Shown here in pieces: positions 12,656 through 25,216 of a DNA stretch of 64,000 nt. Source of the DNA: Paramecium sonneborni (taxonomy: Eukaryota; Ciliophora; Oligohymenophorea; Peniculida; Parameciidae); NCBI GenBank assembly GCA_905182985.1, contig CAJJDN010000181.1, forward strand, positions 99,602 through 163,601, written 5' to 3'. The stretch's first letter is position 1, and each line of letters begins with the position of its first letter. The position numbers were made by a program, and so were the translations under genes. The notes beneath the pieces were generated by a model. That model did not search any database and was not told the origin of the DNA. It saw only the letters and a list, made by a program, of their open reading frames with translations.

Positions 12656-13935
12656 TCAAGCAAATGTTACTTAATAAATTTCACATTCTACTATATCTGC
12701 TGTAGCTTAATTAAATAACTGTGTATTATGACGAACATTCTAATATTGATTATGCCTATAAGAATCCCCCAAGTTTGAAGTGCAACCTTTAAAAGTTCCA
12801 TCAATATTTAAATCACGATTATAATTACCACCAAAACAAGGCCCACATTAATAATTGCAATATATCGCATATTTGTTTTTATCTTCAATTAATGGATAAA
12901 TTTAATCGTAAGTCTATGAAAATAAAAATGATGACACTGTATAATCATAAATATGATTATTCAAATTTGATTGTCATTTACAAGGTGAAAATTCACCAAA
13001 AATATATCCCATTTTAGATTTGAATACCATTAATAAATTAGATTTTCCATTAACTTTATTCCAAAAAGCTTATGCAGATAATCCATCTCTAGTTCCCAAA
13101 TATATTTGTGAAAAGTTTATTACTTTTTTATGAATTTAAATGATATTCATGATTTTTTATGATTATTAATATGACATTAATTTTCCACCAAATTAAAAAA
13201 AGCATATTAAATTTATTTTTTACATAAAACTGTGTTGATAAAGTGTAAGTTATTTAATTTATTCTTCTAATTTTCTGTATTGAGGATATTATTCCTCTTT
13301 TGAATCTTTTGGTTCTTATTTTATTCGATCTAGCATATCAATTATAGAATTATTCAATTCTTAACAATCATTTTTTGTAAGATCTTATAAATATTCATGG
13401 AGAATCTTTTCATTTTATTCTATAGCTTATTAATTAATCGAATCTCCCAATTATTCAAGATTAATCGTAATTTCTTAAAATTAATCAAATTTGATAATCT
13501 ATAATTTTTTAAAATAAATCTGTTTTTAATTATTCCCTAATTTTATATTTCATTTCTAAAATGCATTTTATCTTTTATTCTAATTCTTTATACACCGCTT
13601 ATAGTGCATCTTATATATTTTAACATTTAGTCTAGAATTCAATTAAAAGATTATTCATGGCTTTGTCATCATGTTTATCTAAATCGGTAAAAAACTCCGA
13701 GAGGTAAGGTAACAAATTAAGTTTTTAAATAATTTATTCTGGGATCTAAATGCCTTTCATAAATATATATGAAATATACCTTCTTTATATGAATTAATTT
13801 TACTAATTCATCCTTAATTTATTATTCTTCCCATTCAAGACAACATTCATCACAAACATAATTTGCCTTGTTTTTATCATGTTTTATAATTAACAAATAT
13901 GATCCATCATGTTTCAAACCGGGAATTTATTTCAT
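12656..13935 (-). pseudogene. Zinc-finger/coiled-coil/TLDc protein gene with two lesions
   Basis: Reads as a ~414-codon protein: an N-terminal Cys pair (YVCDECCLEW) like a degenerate B-box, a long coiled coil, then a C-terminal TLDc domain with LGTRDGLSAQAFWNKVNGKS, MGYIFGEFSPCK and CGPCFGGNYNRDLNIDG. TLDc domains occur in oxidation-resistance (OXR1) and V-ATPase-binding proteins; ciliates have many copies. One 34-nt intron lies at 13746-13779. Two lesions interrupt it: an extra base in the A/T run at 13505-13510, and an in-frame TGA at 12974-12976 where I would expect the family's Trp. Either this copy has recently died or the draft sequence has two errors. Confidence 0.8.
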
Positions 13936-15808
13936 TTTCTATTTTAATAATTAATAATAGTAAAATAGTTTTTATTATATAATAAAAAAATCTAAGTTAT
14001 TTTTTTCAGTTATATATGAATCCTATTTTATTTAGCCAATAATTTATGATATCAATTTGTTATTTTATGAACTGAAGTTTTAGTAGTAGTTTTATAGAAT
14101 TTATAAGTATTTATTTCCTTTTGTTTTAATAAATAAAATTATTAAAGTTACTGAGATTATGTGTTTTGTATTTGAAGAAATAATTTTAATCTTCCTGTGG
14201 TAATACGCGCTTATTCTTATAAGATTTCATGAACCCTCAATAATCTAAACTTGAAATAACTTTATCTAATGTCTTGCATTACATAGCAATAAATTTATTT
14301 AATTTTTGTATTACAAATAATTTTTATGAGTTAAATGTAAATGGTTATAATGATTATTCAATTTAATATCTGTATAAATAGCACTAGTATTACATTATAT
14401 AGAATGTTTAAATTTAGAAACAGTGTGAATTGTACAATTTTTAAGTTTAAGAATCTCTATCAATTGTTTCCAGTTTATTCAATTAATAAATAGATTTTAA
14501 AATCTGAAATTCATTATCCTTTAAAATAGAGTCTAGATACAAAAAGAAGGGGGAAAACTGAAGTATATTTAAGTTAAATTTGTTTAATGATTATTTTGAA
14601 CAAATATTAAAATAACAATTTGATATTCTTGATTAATTCTTAGACTATGATCGACTTCTTTCAGCTAACAGAATTTAGTTATAAAAATTGTATTACTAAA
14701 TTAATAAATAAGATTAAACTGAATGACATTTAAGTAGACAATAGTTATGATTCCATACGAATTCAAAAATTAACTCTATTATCTGCATTCCTATTATATT
14801 GAAAAGCAGTAAATAATATGAAAAATTAGCAATAACAGATTACTTTGCAGTATTGAATTGAGATAGGTTTATTTCCTAATATATATTTAAAATCAATAAT
14901 AAAGGAGAAATATTTGCAAAAAATAAGTGCTTTTGACATTCTCTGTATTGATAAATATATTTATATAAATATTAAAATAATAAAGTAATTTTAGAAATTA
15001 TAATGATATCATTAAATATCCAATATTTTCTTGAATGTAATGAAAAGTGAATTAATTGTAATATATTAATTAAAAGACTTTTTTAAATAATGAATAGGAG
15101 TGAGAATTTGTCAACAATGAGTTAGATTAAATACAAAAAATAGGAGGAATGAATTATCAATCTAGAGTTCTGATCTGATATTGAAATACTTATTAAAAAA
15201 ATGGTTACTATTATATAACTTCTGCTGTAATATAATAAAATCCCAGTATCTAGTAAAGTGAGAACCATTTATGATGGCATTATAAAAAGCATCAGTTTCA
15301 TACAAACAATAAATTATTTTACTTTAAATATGTAGTTCAAAAAATATGAAACAGTTTGCAACTAACTGTGCTTAGAGATGTATGGTAATTATAATTGATC
15401 TTTATTCAACTTTTATATATTCTAATAACATTTCTAATCAATACTATCAAATTTACAGTTATTCTATAAAAAGATTTTTATTTGAACTACAAATAAGAAT
15501 ATTGTTATTCAATAATTGATTATGAAATCCTTAAGATTCCTCTTTATTAAGACATTATGGTATTTAATTCTTCTTATTCAGATATACGGAATAGTAAATT
15601 CAAAGAATATAAAAAAATATTCATCCTATTTGCAACCATTTAAGTCTTAGAGTCATTTCAATATCTATAATTTGATTCAAAAATAAAGTATTTCTGAAAT
15701 TCAATTATAGTGATAGCAATTTAGTAATAAAAAGAGAAATCCAACTAAATAAATGAATATTTGTAATATTAATAAGATGTTTGAAATATGTAATAAATAA
15801 CAGTAAAT
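13936..15808. other. Intergenic, no convincing gene
   Basis: About 1.9 kb of very AT-rich sequence. The only frame with any protein character is at 15522-15713 (+): 63 codons starting MKSLRFLFIKTLWYLILLIQ, which resembles a signal peptide, then a Gln/Ser-rich tail. It has no recognisable domain and may be chance or a fragment. Confidence 0.4.
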
Positions 15809-16210
15809 TCAATCTAATACAAAGGCTAACCAATCTTTATCACATATTTTGAGATTAAATGAAAAATTAGATTGAATATTTGGATGAGGAATTTATTTGA
15901 TTCTAATTTGTTTTTTCTAAATGGATGGTCTTGAACTATAACACAAACCCACTGAAAAATGTTTGCGCTTTTAAAAAGATGATTCTGGTCGATCATTTAC
16001 TAAAGCTTTCTTATCTACATGACATATCTTATCAAGTATATTTTTGGCATATTGTTGAGTAGGAGTAATATAATGCAACTCAAAATTTGATTATTTAGCA
16101 TAAAAATTCTTATGTTTAGAGAAACGTGGTTTGAATTAAAATGGTTATTATTCTGGTATTAAGATATTGCTTACTTATCCAACAGAATGTTCATTTGATT
16201 TATGTCTCAT
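15809..16210 (-). CDS. Small basic protein, function unknown
   Basis: Intronless 133-codon frame starting MRHKSNEHSVGQ and ending in TGA at 15809-15811. The product is rich in Lys, His, Ser and Gln, has no membrane segment or signal peptide, and shows no motif I recognise. Codon use (Gln as TAA/TAG, Arg as AGA) matches neighbouring real genes. Its start lies only 22 bp from the start of the SRPK kinase gene on the other strand, so the two must share a very short divergent promoter. That tight spacing, together with a clean open frame, is the main support for its being real. Confidence 0.65.
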
Positions 16211-16232
16211 AAATATTAAAATATTTATAAAA

Positions 16233-18335
<2,103 letters not shown>

Positions 18336-18386
18336 GTATTAATATACGTACATATGCATATATTAAAAAGATTATTAATTTAATTT

Positions 18387-19409
18387 ATGATTTCTGTTCA
18401 AAAACATGTCAATTATGGTGAAGTGATCTTAATTGTAGGTGATTGTCACAAAATATAATGGAATGTTTCGCATGGAATTTAAATGTAATGGAATCAAAAT
18501 GATATTTGGACTGCCACATTAGATTCATGTTGTCTACCTATCAACTATCGTTATGTAGTTGTTAAGTAAGACAATAGACAAATTGTTGAATGGGAAGATG
18601 GAATTAATAGAATCTTCAATTCTCATCAAGATCTCCATCATGATATTTGGGGTCATCTTCGTATCACTCTCAAATTCATTACATATCTTGATTCTAACAT
18701 TACACTACATCTCTATACACATAATGGAAGACAAAAGATTCCCATTATTTCATCTGATGATCAATATACATCTAATTTCCTCATCCCCAATAAATCCATT
18801 CATCAACTTGCCTATAAATACCAATCCAATCATAAATGGGAAAGAGGACCTGCACGAATGATCCATACACATCCTATCATCAACAATGTTATACATGTGA
18901 CTGACTCTGCTGTCGATTTCAATCTTAATTACAATCCTATTTTTTAAAACTTATACGTTGGTTCATTTATTTATATTGAGTAATTTTTAATTTTATATAA
19001 TAGTGAAATCACCATTCTATAAGACTTAGGTGTTAATGCCATACTAAACTTATAGACTGTCGAAGATTTAATTAACAAGGATTTACCTCCAGATTATTTC
19101 CATTTACTTTAATCTCAAAGTCAATCACTAGGTATCGTATATATGCATTGTCCAATCCGAGATTGCAATAAGAGATCCTATTTAGAAAATGGAATGCATG
19201 CTTATTAGATCCTCAAAAAATTGTTGGATTAAGGTAAATGCGTGTATGTACATTGTACTGATGGGATTCAAAGGAGTGTTTAAACTATCATTCTTTACAT
19301 GGTTTAGGATTTGAATTACTCTCTTGAATAGGCTATCTAATTAGTTTAAATGATCAGACCTAGATCGAAACCTATTCGTGAAGTACTTTCGAAACTCCTA
19401 GAACTTTGA
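18387..19409 (+). CDS. Laforin-like glucan phosphatase (CBM20 + dual-specificity phosphatase)
   Basis: Predicted 332-residue enzyme that would bind storage glucan and remove phosphate from it. Residues 1-110 form a CBM20-type starch-binding domain (ILIVGDCHKIQWNVSHGI, MQWNQNDIWTATLD, INYRYVVV, VEWEDGINR). A middle section (about 115-190) looks like a second carbohydrate-binding module. The C-terminal third is a dual-specificity phosphatase with LYVGSFIYI, LGVNAILNLQT and the active-site loop HCTDGIQRS matching HCxxGxxRS. One 24-nt intron (18980-19003) is inferred; it is a multiple of three without TGA, but removing it gives the better family match. The coordinates give 333 codons. The domain order CBM-DSP is that of animal laforin, not plant SEX4. 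The stop is 17 bp from the stop of the convergent frataxin gene. Confidence 0.92.
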
Positions 19410-19426
19410 TATTCAAATTTATGTAT

Positions 19427-19776
19427 TCATATTAATAAATTAATTTCACTTAGCAATTAATTCTCAATTTCAACTTATTTAGCATTGAGCCATTTGCCAT
19501 TGATGTAATTGAATCGTTAAGGACCACTGATAGGAGATGAGTACCATAATTATTTATTGGGAGTCTGTCTATTTATAACAAAGGATTTTCCATTAGGTAA
19601 ATTCACATTAAGAACACCATCTGATAATGATGTTTCCACATTCTCAAAATTTTCAATCTTATCATTCAATATCTTGAAATTGATTATTATAATCTATTTA
19701 CACTTAATTGAAGATTGCTGAGTTTTAGGAATTGAGTGGTTGTGAATTCTGTACAAAACCTAAAGGTTTTTAACAT
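19427..19776 (-). CDS. Frataxin (mitochondrial iron-sulfur cluster assembly)
   Basis: Predicted 106-residue mitochondrial protein that stimulates iron-sulfur cluster assembly. The N-terminus MLKTFRFCTEFTTTQFLK is Arg/Lys/Thr-rich without acids until residue 10, as expected of a short import signal. The frataxin core follows: LSDGVLNVNLPNGKSFVINR, then QTPNKQLWYSSPISGP, the family's most conserved motif, and GKW near the C-terminus. Acidic helix residues (NDKIENFENVE) match the metal-binding surface. One 29-nt intron at 19673-19701 restores the frame (107 codons with stop). The length is close to mature frataxin, so the import signal must be very short. Confidence 0.92.
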
Positions 19777-19816
19777 TTTTATAATTATATATTTATATAT
19801 AATTTAAATTCGAAAC

Positions 19817-21309
19817 ATGTTACAGAGTATTTCGATATCAGATTTCAAATACTTTACTCAATCAATATTGAACTCTTTATAATCATAAGGTGTTATAAGA
19901 TCAATTAATTTAAATTCAGGAGTCAACTCTTCAGCAATCAAATATAGTGAATCTCAAAGATTATATTCTGAAGACAAATTAGAATTACAATGCATATATA
20001 TAATTGATAATTAAAATCCAGTTTCTGTTAGTAATGAGAATTCAAAATAACGTTCATATTCAATGCTATCTAATCGTTCAAAAATTACTAGATAATTGTC
20101 AAACAATCAATCAATTGTTGATACTGTAAATAAGAAAAGAGTCTCAGAAACTAAAGAAAATAATTTTTTTCAGTCAACTTTCGTAAGTCTCAGATTTCAG
20201 TTGAAAAAATAACTCTAAAGAACAACACACCCTAATTAATTTATAAAATAAAGTCATAAATTTGATGGAAGAGAATCAAAAAATTAATACTTATCAATGT
20301 ATAAATGATGTATTATTGTAATCATTATAAAGAGAAATAAAATCATTCTAATAAACTGAAAAGCAATATAAAAAAATAAATTACCAACAATTTTTGTAAA
20401 TTTTGGAATTGTAATAAATACTCAATGAAAGAGAAAAAATTGAAATTTGAATAGAATTCGATTATTAATTAGTAATTAATTGAGTCTCAATCAATTTGTA
20501 TAATTAGCATAAAAATTTTTGTTAAAATGTTTATAATTAGAGAGAATACAAGTTAGTGAAAGAGTTTGGTTAGATAAAATTAATATAATGTTGGAAGAGA
20601 ATGAAAATTTAAATCATATATAACATTAACGATGTAATGAGTAAAGATAATTGTAGCAATAATACGAATAGCAAAATGATATCATTATCATATTAGAATA
20701 AGAAATAGTCTTATTACAATAATAAAATAAAGAATAGAATTTCAGTATACAGTAAAATGATTGGAGGGAATAAATTTATATATAAAAGTAAAATAAGTAT
20801 TTATATAACAAAAAAGAATTAGGAATAAATTAAAATAATGGGAGATGTAAATAAATAATTTGAATAGGAAAGTAAAAAATTAATTGAATTGTTATAATAG
20901 AAATGGAGAGATGAAGTAATCTTATTCAAATAAATTGAATTTAGAAATTAAATATTAAGTATAGATAATTAATGAGGATTATTAAAAATTTTTGTTGAAT
21001 TATGGATAAAATATTGCTAACTTCATAAATGTAAATAAATAAAATTCGAATTTGAAGGAATGGAAAAATGAATAACAGTTTTACTATGAAATAATTTAAG
21101 AATTGTAATAAAAAGTAAGAGAATTGATAGATTAATTGGGAACAATATTGAATTAGAATTAAAGAGCAATTGATTAGATTGGAGGATTGTTAGAAGTAAA
21201 ATGGAAAAATGTATAAATAGTATTAATAAATTTTTAATTAAAAATATAAATTTAAATAAAAGATATATATATATAATTAAAAAATAGAAGTCATTAATTT
21301 TCTAATTGA
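19817..21309 (+). CDS. Glutamine-rich coiled-coil protein, frame interrupted
   Basis: A plus-strand gene starts at 19817 with a Ser/Asn-rich 110-residue head, then a long coiled coil (NLMEENQKINTYQ, REIKSFQQTEKQYKK, MLEENENLNH, QELQQKVRELIDQLG). A 34-nt intron starting GTC at about 20180 is likely. Several later frame changes cannot all be explained by introns and cluster near A runs, so the copy may be damaged or the sequence may have indels. The reading ends by TGA at 21307-21309. Everything from 20328 is repeated at 21553-22776 in the draft. No function can be assigned beyond structural or cytoskeletal guesswork. Confidence 0.5.
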
Positions 21310-22776
21310 AATGAGTCATCATCCATTTATGGTTCATCTTCTTCTAATTGTTTACTAATTTATGGTAGTTGAGTCAATTTGTGTTGAGTTGATGGTGCTC
21401 CTTAAATGAGAGATGATTTATATACCTTTATGAATATAATCTGTTTGAATAAGATTGATTAATAATTTGCCAATTTGAAGAGTGCAAGAAATACAATCAA
21501 GATAACAGATTTTATTAATTGAAACTAAGGTTCCAAATTTACTCTTATTGTNTAAAGAGAAATAAAATCATTCTAATAAACTGAAAAGCAATATAAAAAA
21601 ATAAATTACCAACAATTTTTGTAAATTTTGGAATTGTAATAAATACTCAATGAAAGAGAAAAAATTGAAATTTGAATAGAATTCGATTATTAATTAGTAA
21701 TTAATTGAGTCTCAATCAATTTGTATAATTAGCATAAAAATTTTTGTTAAAATGTTTATAATTAGAGAGAATACAAGTTAGTGAAAGAGTTTGGTTAGAT
21801 AAAATTAATATAATGTTGGAAGAGAATGAAAATTTAAATCATATATAACATTAACGATGTAATGAGTAAAGATAATTGTAGCAATAATACGAATAGCAAA
21901 ATGATATCATTATCATATTAGAATAAGAAATAGTCTTATTACAATAATAAAATAAAGAATAGAATTTCAGTATACAGTAAAATGATTGGAGGGAATAAAT
22001 TTATATATAAAAGTAAAATAAGTATTTATATAACAAAAAAGAATTAGGAATAAATTAAAATAATGGGAGATGTAAATAAATAATTTGAATAGGAAAGTAA
22101 AAAATTAATTGAATTGTTATAATAGAAATGGAGAGATGAAGTAATCTTATTCAAATAAATTGAATTTAGAAATTAAATATTAAGTATAGATAATTAATGA
22201 GGATTATTAAAAATTTTTGTTGAATTATGGATAAAATATTGCTAACTTCATAAATGTAAATAAATAAAATTCGAATTTGAAGGAATGGAAAAATGAATAA
22301 CAGTTTTACTATGAAATAATTTAAGAATTGTAATAAAAAGTAAGAGAATTGATAGATTAATTGGGAACAATATTGAATTAGAATTAAAGAGCAATTGATT
22401 AGATTGGAGGATTGTTAGAAGTAAAATGGAAAAATGTATAAATAGTATTAATAAATTTTTAATTAAAAATATAAATTTAAATAAAAGATATATATATATA
22501 ATTAAAAAATAGAAGTCATTAATTTTCTAATTGAAATGAGTCATCATCCATTTATGGTTCATCTTCTTCTAATTGTTTACTAATTTATGGTAGTTGAGTC
22601 AATTTGTGTTGAGTTGATGGTGCTCCTTAAATGAGAGATGATTTATATACCTTTATGAATATAATCTGTTTGAATAAGATTGATTAATAATTTGCCAATT
22701 TGAAGAGTGCAAGAAATACAATCAAGATAACAGATTTTATTAATTGAAACTAAGGTTCCAAATTTACTCTTATTGT
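20328..22776. repeat. 1224-bp direct duplication across a single N (assembly join)
   Basis: Bases 20328-21551 are repeated at 21553-22776, separated by one N at 21552. Every stretch I compared is identical and the lengths match exactly. Both copies carry the same coiled-coil gene body and the same end of the RINGv-FHA gene. Identity with an N at the boundary indicates overlapping contig ends joined without merging, not a biological tandem repeat. Confidence 0.9.
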
Positions 22777-23843
22777 CCTCGATGACAAAGTTGTCTTATG
22801 ATAATTTGATTGTGGCATGATGTCGAGACACTGTTATATCTTGGACTTTGATGTCACATTATAAACCTCTGCCCTTTTTGATAGCTGATCAAAGAATTAC
22901 TAGTTTTATATTGTCTTATAAGAGAGCATGTATCAGATAGATCTCACCAAAGACATTCTTTTCCTTATTGACATTCTTAATTTGATTATGCTAAAATTGT
23001 ATTACTTCAATTAAGATGTATTAGAATTATGGTCTTTCAAGAGTGAATAGATCGAAATACTCATTCTCATACTGAACTCTTACTGGTAAAGTTTATTTGC
23101 AAATAGAACATTCATGTTATTTATTCCTATGTATAATGATATGTTGATTTACCATTTTAAAGATAATCCAAATTGTGTCTCTTCACGTGTAATATTAGAA
23201 TCTACCCAATATCTCATACATTCTAAATGTACAGCCTAACTATTTCCTACACATCTGCAAATATTAGTTAGAAACAATTAATCTCTACTCTATTTGCCTT
23301 CCATAAAACAGAATCTGCATTAATATATCTTATTAATATCATTTTATTATAATGATTCCTAATTCTTTACTTCTGCATATGTTATTTACATCTATTTATT
23401 ACGCTCTTCAATCACTCTATATTCACTAACAGATATCATTAATATATATACACTCTTCCTAAACGTATTATTGAATTAGCCATGATCGGATATTCTGATC
23501 CACTTACTGATTTAATATCCTTAACTACAATAAATGTTGGTTAAACTAACATGATTTCATATTGATTTCCTATTTTTACTCTTTCAAACAAATTATTTAC
23601 CTTATTTATTCACCTTAACTAGATACTTTTTGTTAGGCTAATTATCATTACTCTCATAATAAACTGAATCTGTCTATATGAAGAGATTATACTTTCTTCA
23701 TAAATATTTGTCGAACCACCACGAAACTTCCATACATGAAAACTCTCTGTTTATTCATGATCGATTAAACCCATACCTTATTTCAAATCTTGCTTTATTA
23801 ACACTTCCAAATTATTTTTGTAGGTTGGCATTATAATCATCAT
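22516..23843 (-). CDS. RINGv (MARCH-type) + FHA domain protein, probable E3 ubiquitin ligase
   Basis: 398-codon reading. The middle part carries a C4HC3 RING-variant finger: CRFCFMEGKQ, ICRCVGNSQAVHLECMRYWV, then CSICKQTLPV. The C-terminal part is an FHA phosphothreonine-binding domain: IKKGRGLQCDIKV, ITVSRHHATIKL (the Arg and SxxH motif) and NKSKFGTLV. So it likely recognises phosphorylated partners and ubiquitylates them. Five introns (23670-23692, 23570-23600, 23426-23451, 23127-23152, 22626-22650) fit a perfect frame of 399 codons. One TGA at 22889-22891 interrupts it just before the FHA core, where Arg (AGA) would fit; this is a nonsense change or a sequence error. The C-terminal 22516-22776 is also duplicated upstream by the assembly join. 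Confidence 0.85.
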
Positions 23844-24041
23844 TTTATTTTATATTTATTAATACACATTATTATTTTATATAAATCAATAATTATTAAA
23901 ATATTTCTAAATTATTCTACATTTATAATTCACTTTTATTTCCAGAATTTTATAAAAACTTCTATTTTCCAGAATTTACTAAAATATATTTTATAAAGCA
24001 ATCCAACATGAATCTTATAGAATTATTAAATAAATATCAGA

Positions 24042-24512
24042 ATGAATCAAAGCTTATACTAATATTAAGTTGCTTTCAAAAATTATTGGTGTCATTTATG
24101 TTAAAAAGAGACTCGTAGTCGATTAGAAGGTGAATAATTAAATTAAGAATAATTCTGTTAAAATTGTGGATGTGTATTGGAACAAATAATTACCAAATAA
24201 AATCACCCAAAACAATATCAAATCTATCAATAACCTCTTAGAATATAGAGAGTATTTTATCACATTGTATTTTACAACAATGATGATAATGAGAATGAAA
24301 ATGTTGGAGCTAGTGAAGATCAAATAAAAAACATGAAGAGATAAACTCATTAAGGAGAATAAGAGAAAACTTGTTATATATGTTAAGAGGATTTCAAAAA
24401 TGGAGAACAAATTGCAATGATGAATTGCAATCATGGTTTCCATGAAGATTGTATTGGAAAATGGTTAAGAATGAACAATTCTTGTCCAGTTTGTAGATGC
24501 AAACAAAATTGA
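24042..24512 (+). CDS. RING-H2 E3 ubiquitin ligase, RNF115/RNF126-like
   Basis: Intronless, 156 residues. The N-terminus has a zinc-ribbon-like pair of Cys motifs (YWCHLCQKE and [12 protein letters not shown]), similar to the N-terminal ubiquitin-binding finger of RNF115/126 (BCA2). The C-terminus is a RING-H2 finger: [36 protein letters not shown], with eight ordered Cys/His ligands. The two fingers are joined by an Asn/Glu/Gln-rich linker. It would transfer ubiquitin from an E2 to substrates in the cytosol. At 156 residues it is about half the length of the human proteins, which have a longer linker. The stop is 60 bp from the end of the convergent coiled-coil gene. Confidence 0.88.
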
Positions 24513-24571
24513 TTTAATCTTTTTATTTACTTCTCTTATAAAATTGTTTGTTATAATAATATTTTTAAAAA

Positions 24572-25216
24572 TCAATCACATAAGTATAATGATCTGCATT
24601 CACCATCAGCATTTTATTGTTTAACATTTTTAAGAAAATCATATATTTTTTGATTATCTTTCGATTCAATATTGAAATTAGTAGTAATTTGTAGTTCATT
24701 TTTCAATATTTCAATTTCATCTGCTTTTCCTTTCAATTCTTTCTCCAATAACATTATTTAATTTGAATATATCTCAGCCTACTAAAGTTGCAAATAAGCA
24801 TCTTAGTATAAGATTTGTAGATTCTAATGCTAGTTAGAAAGTTCATCAATATATTGAATCATCTTATTCTTTTCATTATTTCGATCGATTAATGCCTATT
24901 TTATTTATTATTACTCTGATTGCATATTCGTAATCTGCTAACTTAACTGTTAAGTTTCATATAAAAATTTTAGATTTTATTGTTGTAATCCTAAACGTAA
25001 TTTGTTATTTTCATCCTTCAATTACTCAATAACCTACTACAACTTTTAGATTTCCTGTTACTCATCACTTAATGATCTCTATTTCTCTATTGTTTCAAAT
25101 AATTTCTCTTAGGGTTACCTTATATTTTAAATATATGTATTTGGAATCTGATAATGGGAACATCTACGTAAAGGAGAGGGACTACACTTTTTATCCGAAA
25201 AAGCCTTATAAAACAT
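24572..25216 (-). CDS. Coiled-coil protein, function unknown
   Basis: Intronless 214-residue protein. The first ~40 residues are basic with an SPSPLRR-type stretch. From about residue 45 the protein is one continuous coiled coil (KLQQVIEQLKDENNKLR, EIYSNQIMLLEKELKGK, EIEILKNELQ) with regular heptads and many Gln. It ends with a short Cys-containing tail. The ATG at 25216 and stop TGA at 24572-24574 give exactly 215 codons. This architecture is common among ciliate cytoskeletal or basal-body proteins, but nothing specific is recognised. Confidence 0.82.

Noticed and set aside
18559..18861. Plus-strand open frame of 100 codons
   Set aside because: Out-of-frame shadow of the laforin-like gene.
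20328..22776. Biological tandem duplication
   Set aside because: Identical copies separated by a single N fit an unmerged contig overlap far better; the same holds for the other N joins.
24138..24443. Minus-strand hydrophobic open frame of 101 codons
   Set aside because: Antisense to the RING-H2 gene, whose Cys/His ligands are all in place.
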